The notes: generated by a model from the sequence alone, not told the origin. A stretch of DNA of 64,000 nucleotides from an uncultured Parabacteroides sp. (GCA_949289155.1 CASEMX010000002.1:62001-126000); one strand, 5' to 3'; positions 8,671 to 17,570 are shown, numbered from the stretch's first letter. A program made the numbers and translations.

Positions 8671-9554
8671 AGCGTTATCAGAAAGAAATAGCCATAACGC
8701 TTGTCTGTCTTTTGATAGCTGGAGGTTTTGTCTATTATTTCTTTCAATCGATAAAGTGGGAGAAACAGGAGGCAAAAGCGAATAGTTATTTGCTTGTCCC
8801 ATCTTCAGTAGAAGCGATGTTATTCGTGGATAAATCGGAGAATTTGTTCTTGAATAAGCTGAAACAAACGGATAAATCTGATTTTCTCTCTCGATATATT
8901 CCCCCCCTTTATTTGGATTTGTTCCGGAATATCCCCGTCAATCAGTTGCTTCTTAGCTTTCATTCAGAAGGGGTAGTTTGTTATTTACCTGCTACTCCGC
9001 GTGAAGAGAAACAATTGCGTTCGGGATTAGCTCATTTGCTGAATACTTATCCGCCTCATAGACAAAAGTGGCAAGACATAGACCTTTATTATTATGCAGA
9101 CAAGGTGAATCGGTTTGCAGGTTGTTTCTATGCTGGGGGATATTGGGTGTCCAGTTATAATAAAGGATTATTAGAGCAGGTTTTACGGAATACTTTGCCT
9201 ACTGCTGAGAGCAAAATTGGTGCGGATAGTATGTTTTTGGGTAGAGGAAAGGCCGCTGTCAAACTATATCTATCCGCTAAGGAACTTCCGCTATTCGTTA
9301 CGCAAGGCGATTCCATAGTTTGGAAATATGAAAAGGATTGGATAAACGCAGATATTTATACCGTTCAGGACCGGCTGTCTGCTTTTTTAGATTTCCCTAT
9401 TGCTCATTCTGCCGATACCTTGAATGCTGCCATTGTGGATACGTTTCGTTTACATTTCGGTCAGTATCTGCGTTTATCCATTGATACGCTTTCTGCTCAA
9501 TTCAGTTCGGATGAAAGTTCCCTTTATATTACAGTATCTTATCCGATAAATTGA
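8667..9554 (+). CDS. Membrane-anchored protein of unknown function
   Basis: A 295-residue protein coupled to nth by an ATGA overlap. One hydrophobic segment at residues about 8-28 (IAITLVCLLIAGGFVYYFF), with a positive N-terminus, predicts a signal anchor with the rest in the periplasm. The body is rich in aromatic residues and beta strands. The phrase GGYWVSSYNKGLLEQVL recalls the self-check strand-helix unit of DUF3352-type proteins, but this is weak. No catalytic motif is visible. The link with nth looks positional rather than functional. Confidence 0.75.
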   Translation: MKRYQKEIAITLVCLLIAGGFVYYFFQSIKWEKQEAKANSYLLVPSSVEAMLFVDKSENLFLNKLKQTDKSDFLSRYIPPLYLDLFRNIPVNQLLLSFHSEGVVCYLPATPREEKQLRSGLAHLLNTYPPHRQKWQDIDLYYYADKVNRFAGCFYAGGYWVSSYNKGLLEQVLRNTLPTAESKIGADSMFLGRGKAAVKLYLSAKELPLFVTQGDSIVWKYEKDWINADIYTVQDRLSAFLDFPIAHSADTLNAAIVDTFRLHFGQYLRLSIDTLSAQFSSDESSLYITVSYPIN

Positions 9555-9556
9555 TA

Positions 9557-10315
9557 TTAAAATTCCACTGCCAAATTATCATAGGCTAAATGTATATGCG
9601 GAGGCAAGGTCTTCTCTACTTCCGCATGCAGTCCGATTTTATGCGATTCGTGGATGAGATAACTTTCTTTCGGTTGAATCCGATGAATATAGGCGATTGC
9701 TTCATCCAATCCGGCATGGGTCGGATGCTTGCTGTCCTTTCGGAGCGCATTAATCACCAATAATTCCACTCCTTCCAATTTCGGGAATTCGCTTTCCGGA
9801 ATCGTTTTCAAATCTGTCAGGTAAGCCAGTTTCCCAATCCGATACCCGACGATAGGCAATTTCCCATGCATTAATCGAATCGGAACAATCCGTACGCCGG
9901 CGACTTCGAAAGGTTCCAGTGTGATGGAGTGCATATTGATATTCGGTACTCCCGGATATTTATTCGGAGCGAATACGTAAGGAATGCGCGTCTTGATGGC
10001 ATAAGCCACATTCTCCTCTGCGTACACATTCACCTCTCCATAGCGGCAGAAGGGACGAAGGTCATCCAATCCGCCTACATGGTCGTAATGCTCGTGGGTA
10101 ATCAATACGCCATCCAATTGATAGATGCGGTTCTTGATGACTTGCCAACGGAAATCGGGACCACAGTCTATCAGTAGCCGTTTTCCTTCCGTTTCGATGA
10201 CAGCCGATGTCCGGAGTCGCCAATCTCTGTGGTCTTTGCTGGTGCAGACTTCGCATTGGCAGCCAATCTCCGGGACTCCTGTTGAGGTTCCTGTTCCTAA
10301 AAAGATAATTTTCAT
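9557..10315 (-). CDS. MBL-fold metallohydrolase, PhnP-like
   Basis: A 252-residue metallo-beta-lactamase-fold enzyme. It opens FLGTGTSTGVPEIGC, then CQCEVCTSKD, the cysteine arrangement seen in PhnP-like cyclic phosphodiesterases. The metal-binding signature THEHYDHVGGLDDLRP is intact, and further ligands occur in LMHGKLP, LTDLKTIPE and THAGLDEA. Family members hydrolyse cyclic phosphodiesters such as phosphoribosyl cyclic phosphate; the exact substrate here is unknown. Its ATG overlaps the murB stop by one base (TAATG), so it is translationally coupled to murB and ends a minus-strand operon. Confidence 0.87.
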   Translation of the reverse strand: MKIIFLGTGTSTGVPEIGCQCEVCTSKDHRDWRLRTSAVIETEGKRLLIDCGPDFRWQVIKNRIYQLDGVLITHEHYDHVGGLDDLRPFCRYGEVNVYAEENVAYAIKTRIPYVFAPNKYPGVPNINMHSITLEPFEVAGVRIVPIRLMHGKLPIVGYRIGKLAYLTDLKTIPESEFPKLEGVELLVINALRKDSKHPTHAGLDEAIAYIHRIQPKESYLIHESHKIGLHAEVEKTLPPHIHLAYDNLAVEF

Positions 10316-11325
10316 TATGCGATATATTTTACTTCCGGTATCAATTCAATTCCGAATCGTTCGCGGACGGCATTCCGTATCTCTTCGGCAAATAGGGCAA
10401 TCTCATCGCCGGTAGCATTACCGTAATTAACCAAGACGAGCGCTTGCTTGTCATAACATCCGACCTCGCCGTGGCGTTGTCCTTTGAAACCGCACTGCTC
10501 AATCAGCCACCCTGCCGGGACTTTGACTTTCCCTCCCTCTTCAGGATAGGAGGGAACTGCCGGATATTGCTTCCGAATCTCTTCAAATTGCCCAGCAGTT
10601 ATGACCGGATTCATGAAGAAACTTCCTGCATTTCCTAAGACTGTGGGGGCGGGTAGCTTTTCGCGGCGTATCGATATGACAGCTTCGCGTATCGTTTCCA
10701 AATTAACCTCTTTCCCTTCGAGCCGTTGCTTCAGCGCACCATATTCTAAATGGAATACCGGTGTTTTGCTCAGCTTCAATGTCACATAAGTAATGATATG
10801 CGGGTCCTGATGGGGATTCTTGAATCGACTTTGCCGATAACTGTATTCACATTCTTCCACCGTGAAGGTATGTTTCTCGAAAGTCAGTTGGTTCCATGCC
10901 TCTACCGATTCGATGACATCTTTGATTTCTCTGCCGTATGCACCGATATTTTGCACGGCAGCGGCTCCTGTTTCGCCCGGAATCAGCGATAGGTTTTCGA
11001 TGCCGCCCCAACCTTTGGCTACGGCATACGCCACCACGTCATCCCAGACCTCGCCGGCTCCGATGCGCAGATGGACCGAATGTTCATCTTCTGCCACGAC
11101 CTCTATCCCGCGAATGAGCGAGTGGAGTACGATGCCGTTATAATCGTTTACGAAAAGCAGGTTGCTCCCTTGTCCGATATGGATAGAGAGGCATTCCTGA
11201 AAGTATTCGTCCCTCAAGATTTTGTGCAAATCTTCTTCGTTCTCATATTCTATGAACCATCGGGTCTTTACCGGAAGATGGAATGTGTTGTATTTCTCTA
11301 ACGATACGTTTTGTTCAATTCTCAT
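10315..11325 (-). CDS. murB: UDP-N-acetylmuramate dehydrogenase
   Basis: FAD- and NADPH-dependent enzyme converting UDP-GlcNAc-enolpyruvate to UDP-MurNAc in peptidoglycan synthesis. The 336-residue protein has the FAD-binding segments IGQGSNLLFVNDYNGIVL and LSLIPGETGAAAVQNIGAYG, the SYRQSRFK segment, and the C-terminal NAGSFFMNPVI, whose serine is the proton donor, followed by AGWLIEQCGFKG. It follows the S15-type hydrolase gene by 21 bp and precedes the MBL hydrolase with overlapping stop and start codons. Confidence 0.96.
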   Translation of the reverse strand: MRIEQNVSLEKYNTFHLPVKTRWFIEYENEEDLHKILRDEYFQECLSIHIGQGSNLLFVNDYNGIVLHSLIRGIEVVAEDEHSVHLRIGAGEVWDDVVAYAVAKGWGGIENLSLIPGETGAAAVQNIGAYGREIKDVIESVEAWNQLTFEKHTFTVEECEYSYRQSRFKNPHQDPHIITYVTLKLSKTPVFHLEYGALKQRLEGKEVNLETIREAVISIRREKLPAPTVLGNAGSFFMNPVITAGQFEEIRKQYPAVPSYPEEGGKVKVPAGWLIEQCGFKGQRHGEVGCYDKQALVLVNYGNATGDEIALFAEEIRNAVRERFGIELIPEVKYIA

Positions 11326-11346
11326 ATAGCTATTTTAATTAACCAA

Positions 11347-13248
11347 TCATTTTACAATGGGTAACAGGATGCGCGTCGCGGCATCTTTCTGATGATAGAT
11401 GCGGATGCGCTGGCGCATTTCGAAGTCTTCGACGCTACATTGGTAGGTATCGATGAACTTCTGCGGGTTGCGGTCGATGATAGGGAACCATGAGCTTTGG
11501 ATTTGAATCATCAGCCGATGTCCCGGCAGGAACGTATGCGCCACGTCCGGCAGGGTGTAACAGACCGGCGTAATCCGGTCCGGTTCGAAGGCTTTGGGAA
11601 ATTCAAAGCTCTCGCGGAAGCGTCCTCTGAACAATTCGCCGCGTACCATCAGCTGATAACCGCTCATCGGGTATCTTTTATTATTCAAATACTTTGTCGC
11701 CTCTTCCGGGTAGCGGAAATTCTCCGGAAAGACATCGATAACCTTCACCATGAAGTCGGCATCCGTACTGCTGATGGCGGTCTGGAGTTCTACTTCGATG
11801 GGACCTGCCAGCCGCAGGGTGTCTTCCAAGACAGGTGTCATGAAGGTGATGACATCCGGGCGCGCGGTGGCGAACCGTTGGTCGTCTATCATGTATTCCA
11901 ATGTGCGGTAGGTGGTCGGATTGGCGGTGTAGGGGACCGGTTTGCTCATGTCGGAGATGTATTCGGTATAGGAATCCGTCTCTTCCGGAGCATTGGTCGA
12001 GACCGAACCGTCGCCATGCAGGTAATAGGGCACGGCTTCCATCTCCGTCGAGGGCCATGTATCGCTGAACTCCCATTCATTTTTCCCGGTGTGGAAGATA
12101 CTGACGCGGTGTTTCGGCTTTTCCCCTTTCCCCTCCAAATAATAGCGGAAGAAAGGGTATTCGATTTCATCTTTGTAGAAAGCCGAAGGGCTGCCTCCGA
12201 AGTACATGTTGCCGAATCCTTCGAAACTGCGCCGTGTCCAGCCGCCGTGCCACCACGGACCGAACGCCAAATAAAGTTCCGTCTCCGGAGATTGTTCTTT
12301 GATGGCTTTATAGGTATTCCATGCCCCATAGCAATCTTCCGAATCGAACAGACCGCCTACGACCAGTATGGCAGGTTTCAGATTGTAGCAGGACTGGCGT
12401 GCATCGCGTTCTTGCCAGAAGGCGTCGAAGTTCGGATGCTTCTTGATGAGATTCCACAGCGTCTCGGTGGTGTCTTGCACCAGTGCGTCTGCATCTTTGA
12501 AGGTCCCTAAGGCGAGGAAGTCGGTATAGACGTCATTCTTCACAATCTCTTTCATGATGCCTTTTCCTTCATGCCGTCCTTCGAGCCAAGGCAGGAAGTT
12601 CGTTGTCTGGAGGAAGGTGAATGCGCCGTTATGATGGCGGTCGTCTCCGCGGAACCAGTCCGTGACCGGACCCTGCGGCGATACGGCTTTCAGGGCGGGA
12701 TGGTTGGCTGAGGCGGTCATTGTCGCTTGAAATCCGTCGTAGCTGATGCCCCATGTGCCCACGCGCTGGTTGCTGTGGGTGTTGTGGATGAGCCATTCGA
12801 TGGTGTCATAGGTATCGGTCGATTCGTCGATGTCGTTGTTGGTTTTGCGTTGCTTGTTCAACGGGCGCACCTGTACGAATTCCCCCTCACTCTTATGCCG
12901 ACCGCGTATATCCTGATAAACGAAGATATAGTTATGGTCGATATACTGTTTCATCGAGCCTTCCCGGTTTTTCACTCCCCCGTCGAACTTCTCTCCGTAG
13001 GGTTCGCAGGAGTAAGGGGTGCGCATCATCAGAATCGGGTGTCTCTCCGAGTTGTCTTTCGGTTCGTAGATGGCGGTATAGAGCTTTACGCCGTCGCGCA
13101 TCGGAATCATGACCTCCCGCTTCGTGTAGATTTGTTTGATTTTGATTTCCATGCTGTCTATCGGCTGCTCCTGTTTCTGCGCGAGGGCAGTGAAGCCGGC
13201 GAAGCCCAGCAGGGCGGTGATTAAGATAAGTCTGCTAATGTTTCCCAT
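11347..13248 (-). CDS. Secreted CocE/NonD-type hydrolase (peptidase S15 family)
   Basis: A 633-residue alpha/beta hydrolase with a cleavable signal peptide (residues 1-23, ending in ALAQ). The family includes cocaine esterase, X-Pro dipeptidyl-peptidase and glutaryl-7-ACA acylase. The nucleophile elbow GTWGISYDGFQ places the catalytic serine near residue 169. GLFDSEDCYGAW and FGPWWHGGW carry the expected Asp and His regions. The C-terminal third is the jelly-roll domain typical of the family (LRLAGPIEVELQ, then FLPGHRLMIQIQSSWFP). It is five bases from the preceding lipoprotein gene. The natural substrate, peptide or ester, is unknown. Confidence 0.9.
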   Translation of the reverse strand: MGNISRLILITALLGFAGFTALAQKQEQPIDSMEIKIKQIYTKREVMIPMRDGVKLYTAIYEPKDNSERHPILMMRTPYSCEPYGEKFDGGVKNREGSMKQYIDHNYIFVYQDIRGRHKSEGEFVQVRPLNKQRKTNNDIDESTDTYDTIEWLIHNTHSNQRVGTWGISYDGFQATMTASANHPALKAVSPQGPVTDWFRGDDRHHNGAFTFLQTTNFLPWLEGRHEGKGIMKEIVKNDVYTDFLALGTFKDADALVQDTTETLWNLIKKHPNFDAFWQERDARQSCYNLKPAILVVGGLFDSEDCYGAWNTYKAIKEQSPETELYLAFGPWWHGGWTRRSFEGFGNMYFGGSPSAFYKDEIEYPFFRYYLEGKGEKPKHRVSIFHTGKNEWEFSDTWPSTEMEAVPYYLHGDGSVSTNAPEETDSYTEYISDMSKPVPYTANPTTYRTLEYMIDDQRFATARPDVITFMTPVLEDTLRLAGPIEVELQTAISSTDADFMVKVIDVFPENFRYPEEATKYLNNKRYPMSGYQLMVRGELFRGRFRESFEFPKAFEPDRITPVCYTLPDVAHTFLPGHRLMIQIQSSWFPIIDRNPQKFIDTYQCSVEDFEMRQRIRIYHQKDAATRILLPIVK

Positions 13249-13252
13249 TTGT

Positions 13253-14083
13253 TTATTCTGCTTGTTGATTCATCCGTTCGTTCAGGTAGGCGATGCGTTT
13301 GAGCGCCTTGCGTTTGGTCTCTGTCATCTGGTGGATATCGCTCAGCGCGGTGGCCAAGTTGTAGGTGGCGACCAGCGCTTTCTTGTCGGCATCCGCCATA
13401 TATATAATGTAAGGCTTCCCGCCTTTATACTCTACCTTGATGCGTTTATCGGCATTGGTATAGATGAAGTTGATGGCATCCTGCCCGTTCGCCCCTTTGT
13501 AGGTGACCACCTCGGTGGTACTTCCCATATCTTTGAAATGATAATTCACCCCGCCGTCATACGGAATGGTCGGCGTCTCGGCAAACATCCCGTCGGGCGT
13601 GCTGAGCTTGATGGAGGTATGGTCGATGGGGCGGCCGCCGTAATAGACACTCGCCACGTACATCTCCCCGTTCTCATCGACGCCGCAACGCACATAGCAA
13701 CGCTGTACGTTCCGCTCGATGGTCTGTTGCTTCCAGATATAGTGCCCAATCTCTTCGTACGCCGAGTCCTTCTCGAACGTGAAGCCTGCCTTCAGCGAAT
13801 CCGCCTCGTGGAGCCGGATGGGCATCAGGCTGTCGCAAAAGGCAATGTTCCGCTCGGCTTCGCGGAGGTCGATTTGCCGCATCAGTGTCAGCGCCTCTTT
13901 CATGGCGCCGAGTTCCTTCGGGTATTTGGCGCGGACACTGTCTATTTCGTTGCGAGCCGAGAAAAATTCGTTTCGTTCATAGTAGGCGCGGGCGCGGTCC
14001 AGTCCCTCTTGCGCCTGTTTCGCATCCTGATTACAGCTGCTCAGGACGCACAGCAACAATAAGCCGATGGAGTATTTCTTCAT
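13253..14083 (-). CDS. Lipoprotein of unknown function
   Basis: A 276-residue protein with a lipoprotein signal (LLLLCVLSSC, cysteine near residue 17). The N-terminal half is helical and charged and looks like a short coiled-coil or TPR-type region. The C-terminal half is more beta-rich (YVASVYYGGRPIDHTSIKL). I do not recognise the family. It is the first gene of a minus-strand run with the S15 hydrolase, murB and the MBL hydrolase, with gaps of 4, 21 and -1 bp, so co-transcription is likely. Confidence 0.78.
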   Translation of the reverse strand: MKKYSIGLLLLCVLSSCNQDAKQAQEGLDRARAYYERNEFFSARNEIDSVRAKYPKELGAMKEALTLMRQIDLREAERNIAFCDSLMPIRLHEADSLKAGFTFEKDSAYEEIGHYIWKQQTIERNVQRCYVRCGVDENGEMYVASVYYGGRPIDHTSIKLSTPDGMFAETPTIPYDGGVNYHFKDMGSTTEVVTYKGANGQDAINFIYTNADKRIKVEYKGGKPYIIYMADADKKALVATYNLATALSDIHQMTETKRKALKRIAYLNERMNQQAE

Positions 14084-14109
14084 AATGATTCATTTTATTT
14101 TTCTGCCTG

Positions 14110-14117
14110 CAAAGGTA
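14110..14117 (-). promoter_or_regulatory. -7 box of the lipoprotein-murB operon
   Basis: The minus strand reads TACCTTTG, a perfect TAnnTTTG, 27 nt before the ATG at 14083. Confidence 0.65.
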
Positions 14118-14210
14118 AGAGATTCCTCGATTTTAAGAGAATCTTCATAGCGGAAATGTGGGCAGGGGCGGAAGTTGCCCTCCTGAATGCGTCAGCACCT
14201 TGAAAATCGG

Positions 14211-14621
14211 AAAAACATTATGTATATACTGTATATCAATAATGAAAAATAAAAAACATCATGTATATACTGTATATCGATAATGAAAAATAAAAAGCAT
14301 TATGTATATACTGTATATCAATAATGAAAAACGAAAAAACATTATTTATATACAGTATATCAGTAATTAAAAATGAAAAATATTATAGATATACAGTATA
14401 TCAGTAATTAAAAACGAAAAACCCTACTGATATACTGTATATCTGAAGTGGAAAATGAAAAACATTATAGATATACTATATATCAAGAATGAAAAACGAA
14501 AAACATTATGAATATACTGTATATCAAGAATGAAAAATGAAAAAGACTACTGATATACTGTATATCGAGAATGGAAAACGAAAAACATTATAAATATACT
14601 GTATATCGAGAGTGTAAAACG
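14211..14621. repeat. Phased palindrome array A (10 units, 41 bp)
   Basis: Ten tandem units, nine junctions of which are 41 bp and one 42 bp. The repeated ACTGTATATC element starts at 14228, 14269, 14310, 14352, 14393, 14434, 14475, 14516, 14557 and 14598. Each unit centres on an odd dyad, ATATAC-T/A-GTATAT or a close variant, embedded in A-rich spacer (ATAATGAAAAATAAAAA). Two units carry A at the centre, eight T, as if the dyad can be read or copied from either strand. The array fills the divergent gap between a lipoprotein gene and the amt operon. A 41-bp period excludes coding. Confidence 0.9.
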
Positions 14622-14653
14622 AAAGACATCCGTTCTGCGGGGTGGGGCGAGGC

Positions 14654-14705
14654 CTGTCCGCCGGGCTGCACCGCTTCCGATTTTTGCGGGCCTCCTTTTT
14701 TTGTG
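14654..14705 (+). repeat. Dispersed 52-bp repeat, copy 1
   Basis: Similar at roughly four bases in five to 17629-17679. Shared core: GCCGGGCTGCAC, then TTCCG, TTTTGCGG and CTTTTTTTGTG. In this copy GAGGCC and GGCCTC flank the module and could pair before the T-run, resembling a terminator. Both copies lie just downstream of a palindrome array and upstream of a promoter. The remaining sequence 14706-14880 is AT-rich without recognisable features. Confidence 0.6.
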
Positions 14706-14881
14706 TAAACAGATGTTATTTTAATATATCTTCCCGATAAAAATATTACAACTTGTCTTTTGAATAGTATATATGCTTTCGATTTGTAATATTATTTAGG
14801 ATATATGTAATAATATGTAATAGTTGGCATTTTTCTTATTAATTGTAAAATGCATATCTGTATGCATATTGCAAAATGGTG

Positions 14882-14889
14882 TAATTTTG
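14882..14889 (+). promoter_or_regulatory. -7 box of the barrel-glnB-amtB operon
   Basis: TAATTTTG, followed by TSS-distance spacing to the hairpin at 14898. No sigma-54 type -24/-12 promoter is visible in the region. Confidence 0.6.
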
Positions 14890-14897
14890 CACTATGA

Positions 14898-14934
14898 GAT
14901 AGCAAAAAGAAATTTATACACTCGTTTTGCTATC
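14898..14934 (+). promoter_or_regulatory. 5' UTR hairpin of the amt operon
   Basis: GATAGCAAAA and TTTTGCTATC form a perfect ten-pair stem with a 17-nt loop, starting about 9 nt after the -7 box. It would cap the 5' end of the transcript about 60 nt before the first start codon. It may protect the mRNA or be a regulator-binding dyad. Confidence 0.55.
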
Positions 14935-14993
14935 AATAAGTGTTAGTAGTAGCGCGCTGGCTAACTTTAGTATAAATGTATGTGTAATCAAAA

Positions 14994-15734
14994 ATGATGA
15001 ATGTTATGGTTGGAGCATTACGACACAAAGCGATGACACTGGCAGGTTGCATGATGCTGTGCACAGCCACTACGATGGCTCAGGACAAGGTGACGGCCGA
15101 TGTGGGTGCGGAACTGGTGAGCGGTTATATCTGGCGCGGGCAAGATTTGGGCAACATCAGCCTGCAACCCTCGTTGAGCCTCAGTTACAAGGGGTGGTCC
15201 CTGAGCGGATGGGGTTCCGTGGGGTTTGAGAAGGATGACACGAAGGAGTTCGACCTGACCTTAGGTTATGCCACCGGAGGCTTCCATGTGGCAGTGACGG
15301 ACTATTGGTTCAACAGCGGGCCGGGCTATTTCCACTACAAGGCGCATAACACCGCCCATGTGTTCGAGGCTAACGTGGGCTATGACTTCGGTTTTCTGTC
15401 CGTCAACTGGTACACCAACTTCGCCGGGAATGACGGCGTGAACCGGGACGGAGACCGGGCCTATTCCTCCTATCTGGCGCTGGCGGCTCCCTTCCATTTA
15501 GGCGGGATAGACTGGACAGCAGAGGTCGGAGCAGTGCCTTGGGCCACGAGCTTCTACAACGCCACGGACGATGACCCGGCAGGGGCCGGCGGGTTTGAGG
15601 TGGCAAACGTCAGCATAGGAGCTGCAAAGTCCCTGCGCATCACGGACCGTTACGCTTTGCCGCTTTTTGCCCGTGTTACATGGAATCCGGCGACGGAAGG
15701 CGCATACTTTGTTTTCGGTCTGCGTTTATTCTAA
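14994..15734 (+). CDS. Outer-membrane beta-barrel protein of the ammonium operon
   Basis: A 246-residue protein with a signal peptide ending in TATTMAQ (residues about 1-30), then alternating amphipathic strands (GAELVSGYIWRGQDLG, SLSYKGWSLSGWGSVGFE) and a C-terminal aromatic residue (FVFGLRLF), all typical of outer-membrane barrels. The N-terminal strands resemble TorF-type putative porins. It is the first gene of an operon with P-II and AmtB, which suggests passage of small nitrogen compounds across the outer membrane; that role is inferred only from position. Several ATGs (14994, 14997, 15006) are possible starts. Confidence 0.8.
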   Translation: MMNVMVGALRHKAMTLAGCMMLCTATTMAQDKVTADVGAELVSGYIWRGQDLGNISLQPSLSLSYKGWSLSGWGSVGFEKDDTKEFDLTLGYATGGFHVAVTDYWFNSGPGYFHYKAHNTAHVFEANVGYDFGFLSVNWYTNFAGNDGVNRDGDRAYSSYLALAAPFHLGGIDWTAEVGAVPWATSFYNATDDDPAGAGGFEVANVSIGAAKSLRITDRYALPLFARVTWNPATEGAYFVFGLRLF

Positions 15735-15775
15735 CTGCAAATCAATATACAATAATATAATTAATAGGTATAGGT

Positions 15776-16132
15776 ATGAAAAAGATTGAAGCTATCATCC
15801 GACGTTCCCGCTTTGAGGACGTAAAGGAAGCCCTGCTGGATGCTGACATTGAGTGGTTCTCTTACTACGATGTGCGTGGCGTGGGCAAAACAAGGGAAGG
15901 CCGCATCTACCGCGGCGTTGTGTATGACACCAGTTCTATCGAGCGTATCCTCCTCTCTATCGTGGTGCGTGACAAGAACGTGGAGAAGACCGTGCAGGCC
16001 GTGTTGAAGGCGGCGCAGACGGGCGAGATTGGCGATGGACGTATATTCATTCTCCCTGTTGAGGATTCTATCCGTATCCGCACCGGCGAACGCGGGGACA
16101 TCTCCCTCTACAATGCGGAGCAAGAGAAGTGA
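15776..16132 (+). CDS. P-II family nitrogen regulatory protein
   Basis: A 118-residue signalling protein that binds ATP/ADP and 2-oxoglutarate and, when next to amtB, usually blocks the ammonium channel. The N-terminus (MKKIEAIIRRSRFEDVKEAL), the T-loop (GVGKTREGRIYRGVVYD) and the B-loop (TGEIGDGRIF) are intact. The T-loop tyrosines are at 45 and 50, equivalent to E. coli Tyr46 and Tyr51, so covalent modification is possible but not implied. It lies 41 bp after the barrel gene and 40 bp before amtB, so it is GlnK-like by context. Confidence 0.95.
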   Translation: MKKIEAIIRRSRFEDVKEALLDADIEWFSYYDVRGVGKTREGRIYRGVVYDTSSIERILLSIVVRDKNVEKTVQAVLKAAQTGEIGDGRIFILPVEDSIRIRTGERGDISLYNAEQEK

Positions 16133-16172
16133 CGAATAAACAACAAGTATTAACAAGGTAAAAAGAATAACT

Positions 16173-17435
16173 ATGGATACTATGACTTTATTGGACACGG
16201 GCAACACAGCTTGGATGATCGTGTCGACCATATTGGTATTATTGATGACTATTCCGGGCATCGCCCTCTTTTACGGCGGGCTGGTGCGGCAGAAAAACGT
16301 ACTGAGTGTCCTGATGCAATGTCTGCTCATCGTGGGCGTGGTGAGCATCTTGTGGGTGGCCTTCGGCTACAGCCTCGTGTTCGGTACGAGCCTGATGGAG
16401 AGCGGCAGCTGGTGGGGCAACTTGGTGGGCGGCTTCGAGAAGGTGATGCTGTGCGGCATCACGCCTGACACGCTCTCGGCAGGCAACATCCCTGAGCTGA
16501 TATTCGTGCTCTTCCAATGTATGTTTGCCATCATCACCCCGGCGCTGATACTGGGTGCCTTTGCTGAGCGCGTCAAGTTCTCCGGCTTTCTGGTATTCAC
16601 AGTGATGTGGGTTATCCTTGCCTACATCCCCATGGCCCACTGGGTATGGGGCGGAGGCTTCCTGCAACAGATGGGAGCCATCGACTTCGCGGGCGGCACG
16701 GTGGTGCATATCAACGCGGGTATTTCGGCATTAGTGATGGCACTCCTTGTCGGGCGGCGCAATGACTATAAGCCGGGTCATGCCTTGCTTCCACACAACA
16801 TCACGTTTGTTTTTATGGGGACGGCATTCCTGTGGTTGGGTTGGTTCGGCTTCAACGCCGGTAGTGGATTGCAGGCAAACGGCATCGCCGCCAACGCCTT
16901 CCTCGTGACTCACGTGGCCACGTGCGTAGCCGCTCTGACATGGATGGCCATCGACTGGATACACCACAAGAAACCTACGACCGTGGGTGTCTGCACCGGC
17001 GCTGTCTCCGGATTGGTAGCCATCACCCCTGCTGCAGGCACAACGGACCTGCTCGGCGCTTTCTGCATCGGCCTCATCACGCCCATCGTCTGCTTTTACA
17101 TGGTAGCCGTCATAAAGCCCAAGTTCCGTTATGACGACGCGCTCGACGCATTCGGCGTACACGGCATAGGCGGCATCATCGGCTCCATCCTGACGGGCGT
17201 CTTTGCTACGCGCTTTATCTCCGGTCCGGAAGGACCGCAAGGGGCACTCTATGGCGATTGGCATCAGTTGTGGGTACAGGTGCTGACCACGGTTATTTCC
17301 ATTGTCTTCAGTGCAGTGATGACTTGGGTGCTCTTCAAAGTGACGGACCGACTCGTAGGCATTCGCGTGGACAAGCGCGTGGAGGAGGAAGGACTGGATA
17401 TCTATGAGCATGGCGAATCGGCCTACAATAGGTGA
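16173..17435 (+). CDS. amtB: Ammonium transporter
   Basis: A 420-residue Amt/MEP/Rh channel with about eleven transmembrane segments that moves ammonium across the inner membrane. Signatures: PGIALFYGGLVRQKN near the N-terminus, AHWVWGGGFLQQMGAIDFAGG, VHINAGISALV, FNAGSGLQANGIAANAF and FGVHGIGGIIGSILTGVF, the last two carrying the twin pore histidine region. There is no signal peptide, as in many Amt proteins. It follows the P-II gene, its regulatory partner. The operon ends here and palindrome array B starts six bases after the stop. Confidence 0.97.
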   Translation: MDTMTLLDTGNTAWMIVSTILVLLMTIPGIALFYGGLVRQKNVLSVLMQCLLIVGVVSILWVAFGYSLVFGTSLMESGSWWGNLVGGFEKVMLCGITPDTLSAGNIPELIFVLFQCMFAIITPALILGAFAERVKFSGFLVFTVMWVILAYIPMAHWVWGGGFLQQMGAIDFAGGTVVHINAGISALVMALLVGRRNDYKPGHALLPHNITFVFMGTAFLWLGWFGFNAGSGLQANGIAANAFLVTHVATCVAALTWMAIDWIHHKKPTTVGVCTGAVSGLVAITPAAGTTDLLGAFCIGLITPIVCFYMVAVIKPKFRYDDALDAFGVHGIGGIIGSILTGVFATRFISGPEGPQGALYGDWHQLWVQVLTTVISIVFSAVMTWVLFKVTDRLVGIRVDKRVEEEGLDIYEHGESAYNR

Positions 17436-17440
17436 TTCCA

Positions 17441-17570
17441 ATACCCATATATGACCCCTTATGGATACCCATATATGACCCCTTGTGAATACCCATATAT
17501 GACCCCTTGGGAATACCCATATATGCCCTTTTATAATACCCCACGCGTGCCCCCTTTACTCCACGCGTGG
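17441..17570. repeat. Phased palindrome array B (six dyads, 24-bp period)
   Basis: Four 24-bp units each carry CATATATG at 17446, 17470, 17494 and 17518 within ATACCCATATATGACCCCTT. The next position in the same 24-bp register, 17542, carries CACGCGTG instead, and a second CACGCGTG follows at 17562. One eight-base palindrome is thus exchanged for another within a continuous array. It lies between amtB and the CCA-enzyme gene on the same strand. The period is shorter than in the other arrays (24 against 40-42 bp). Confidence 0.85.

Noticed and set aside
11497-13224. Long plus-strand frames (337 and 165 codons) in the S15 hydrolase gene
   Set aside because: Antisense of a high-GC gene with clear family motifs on the minus strand.
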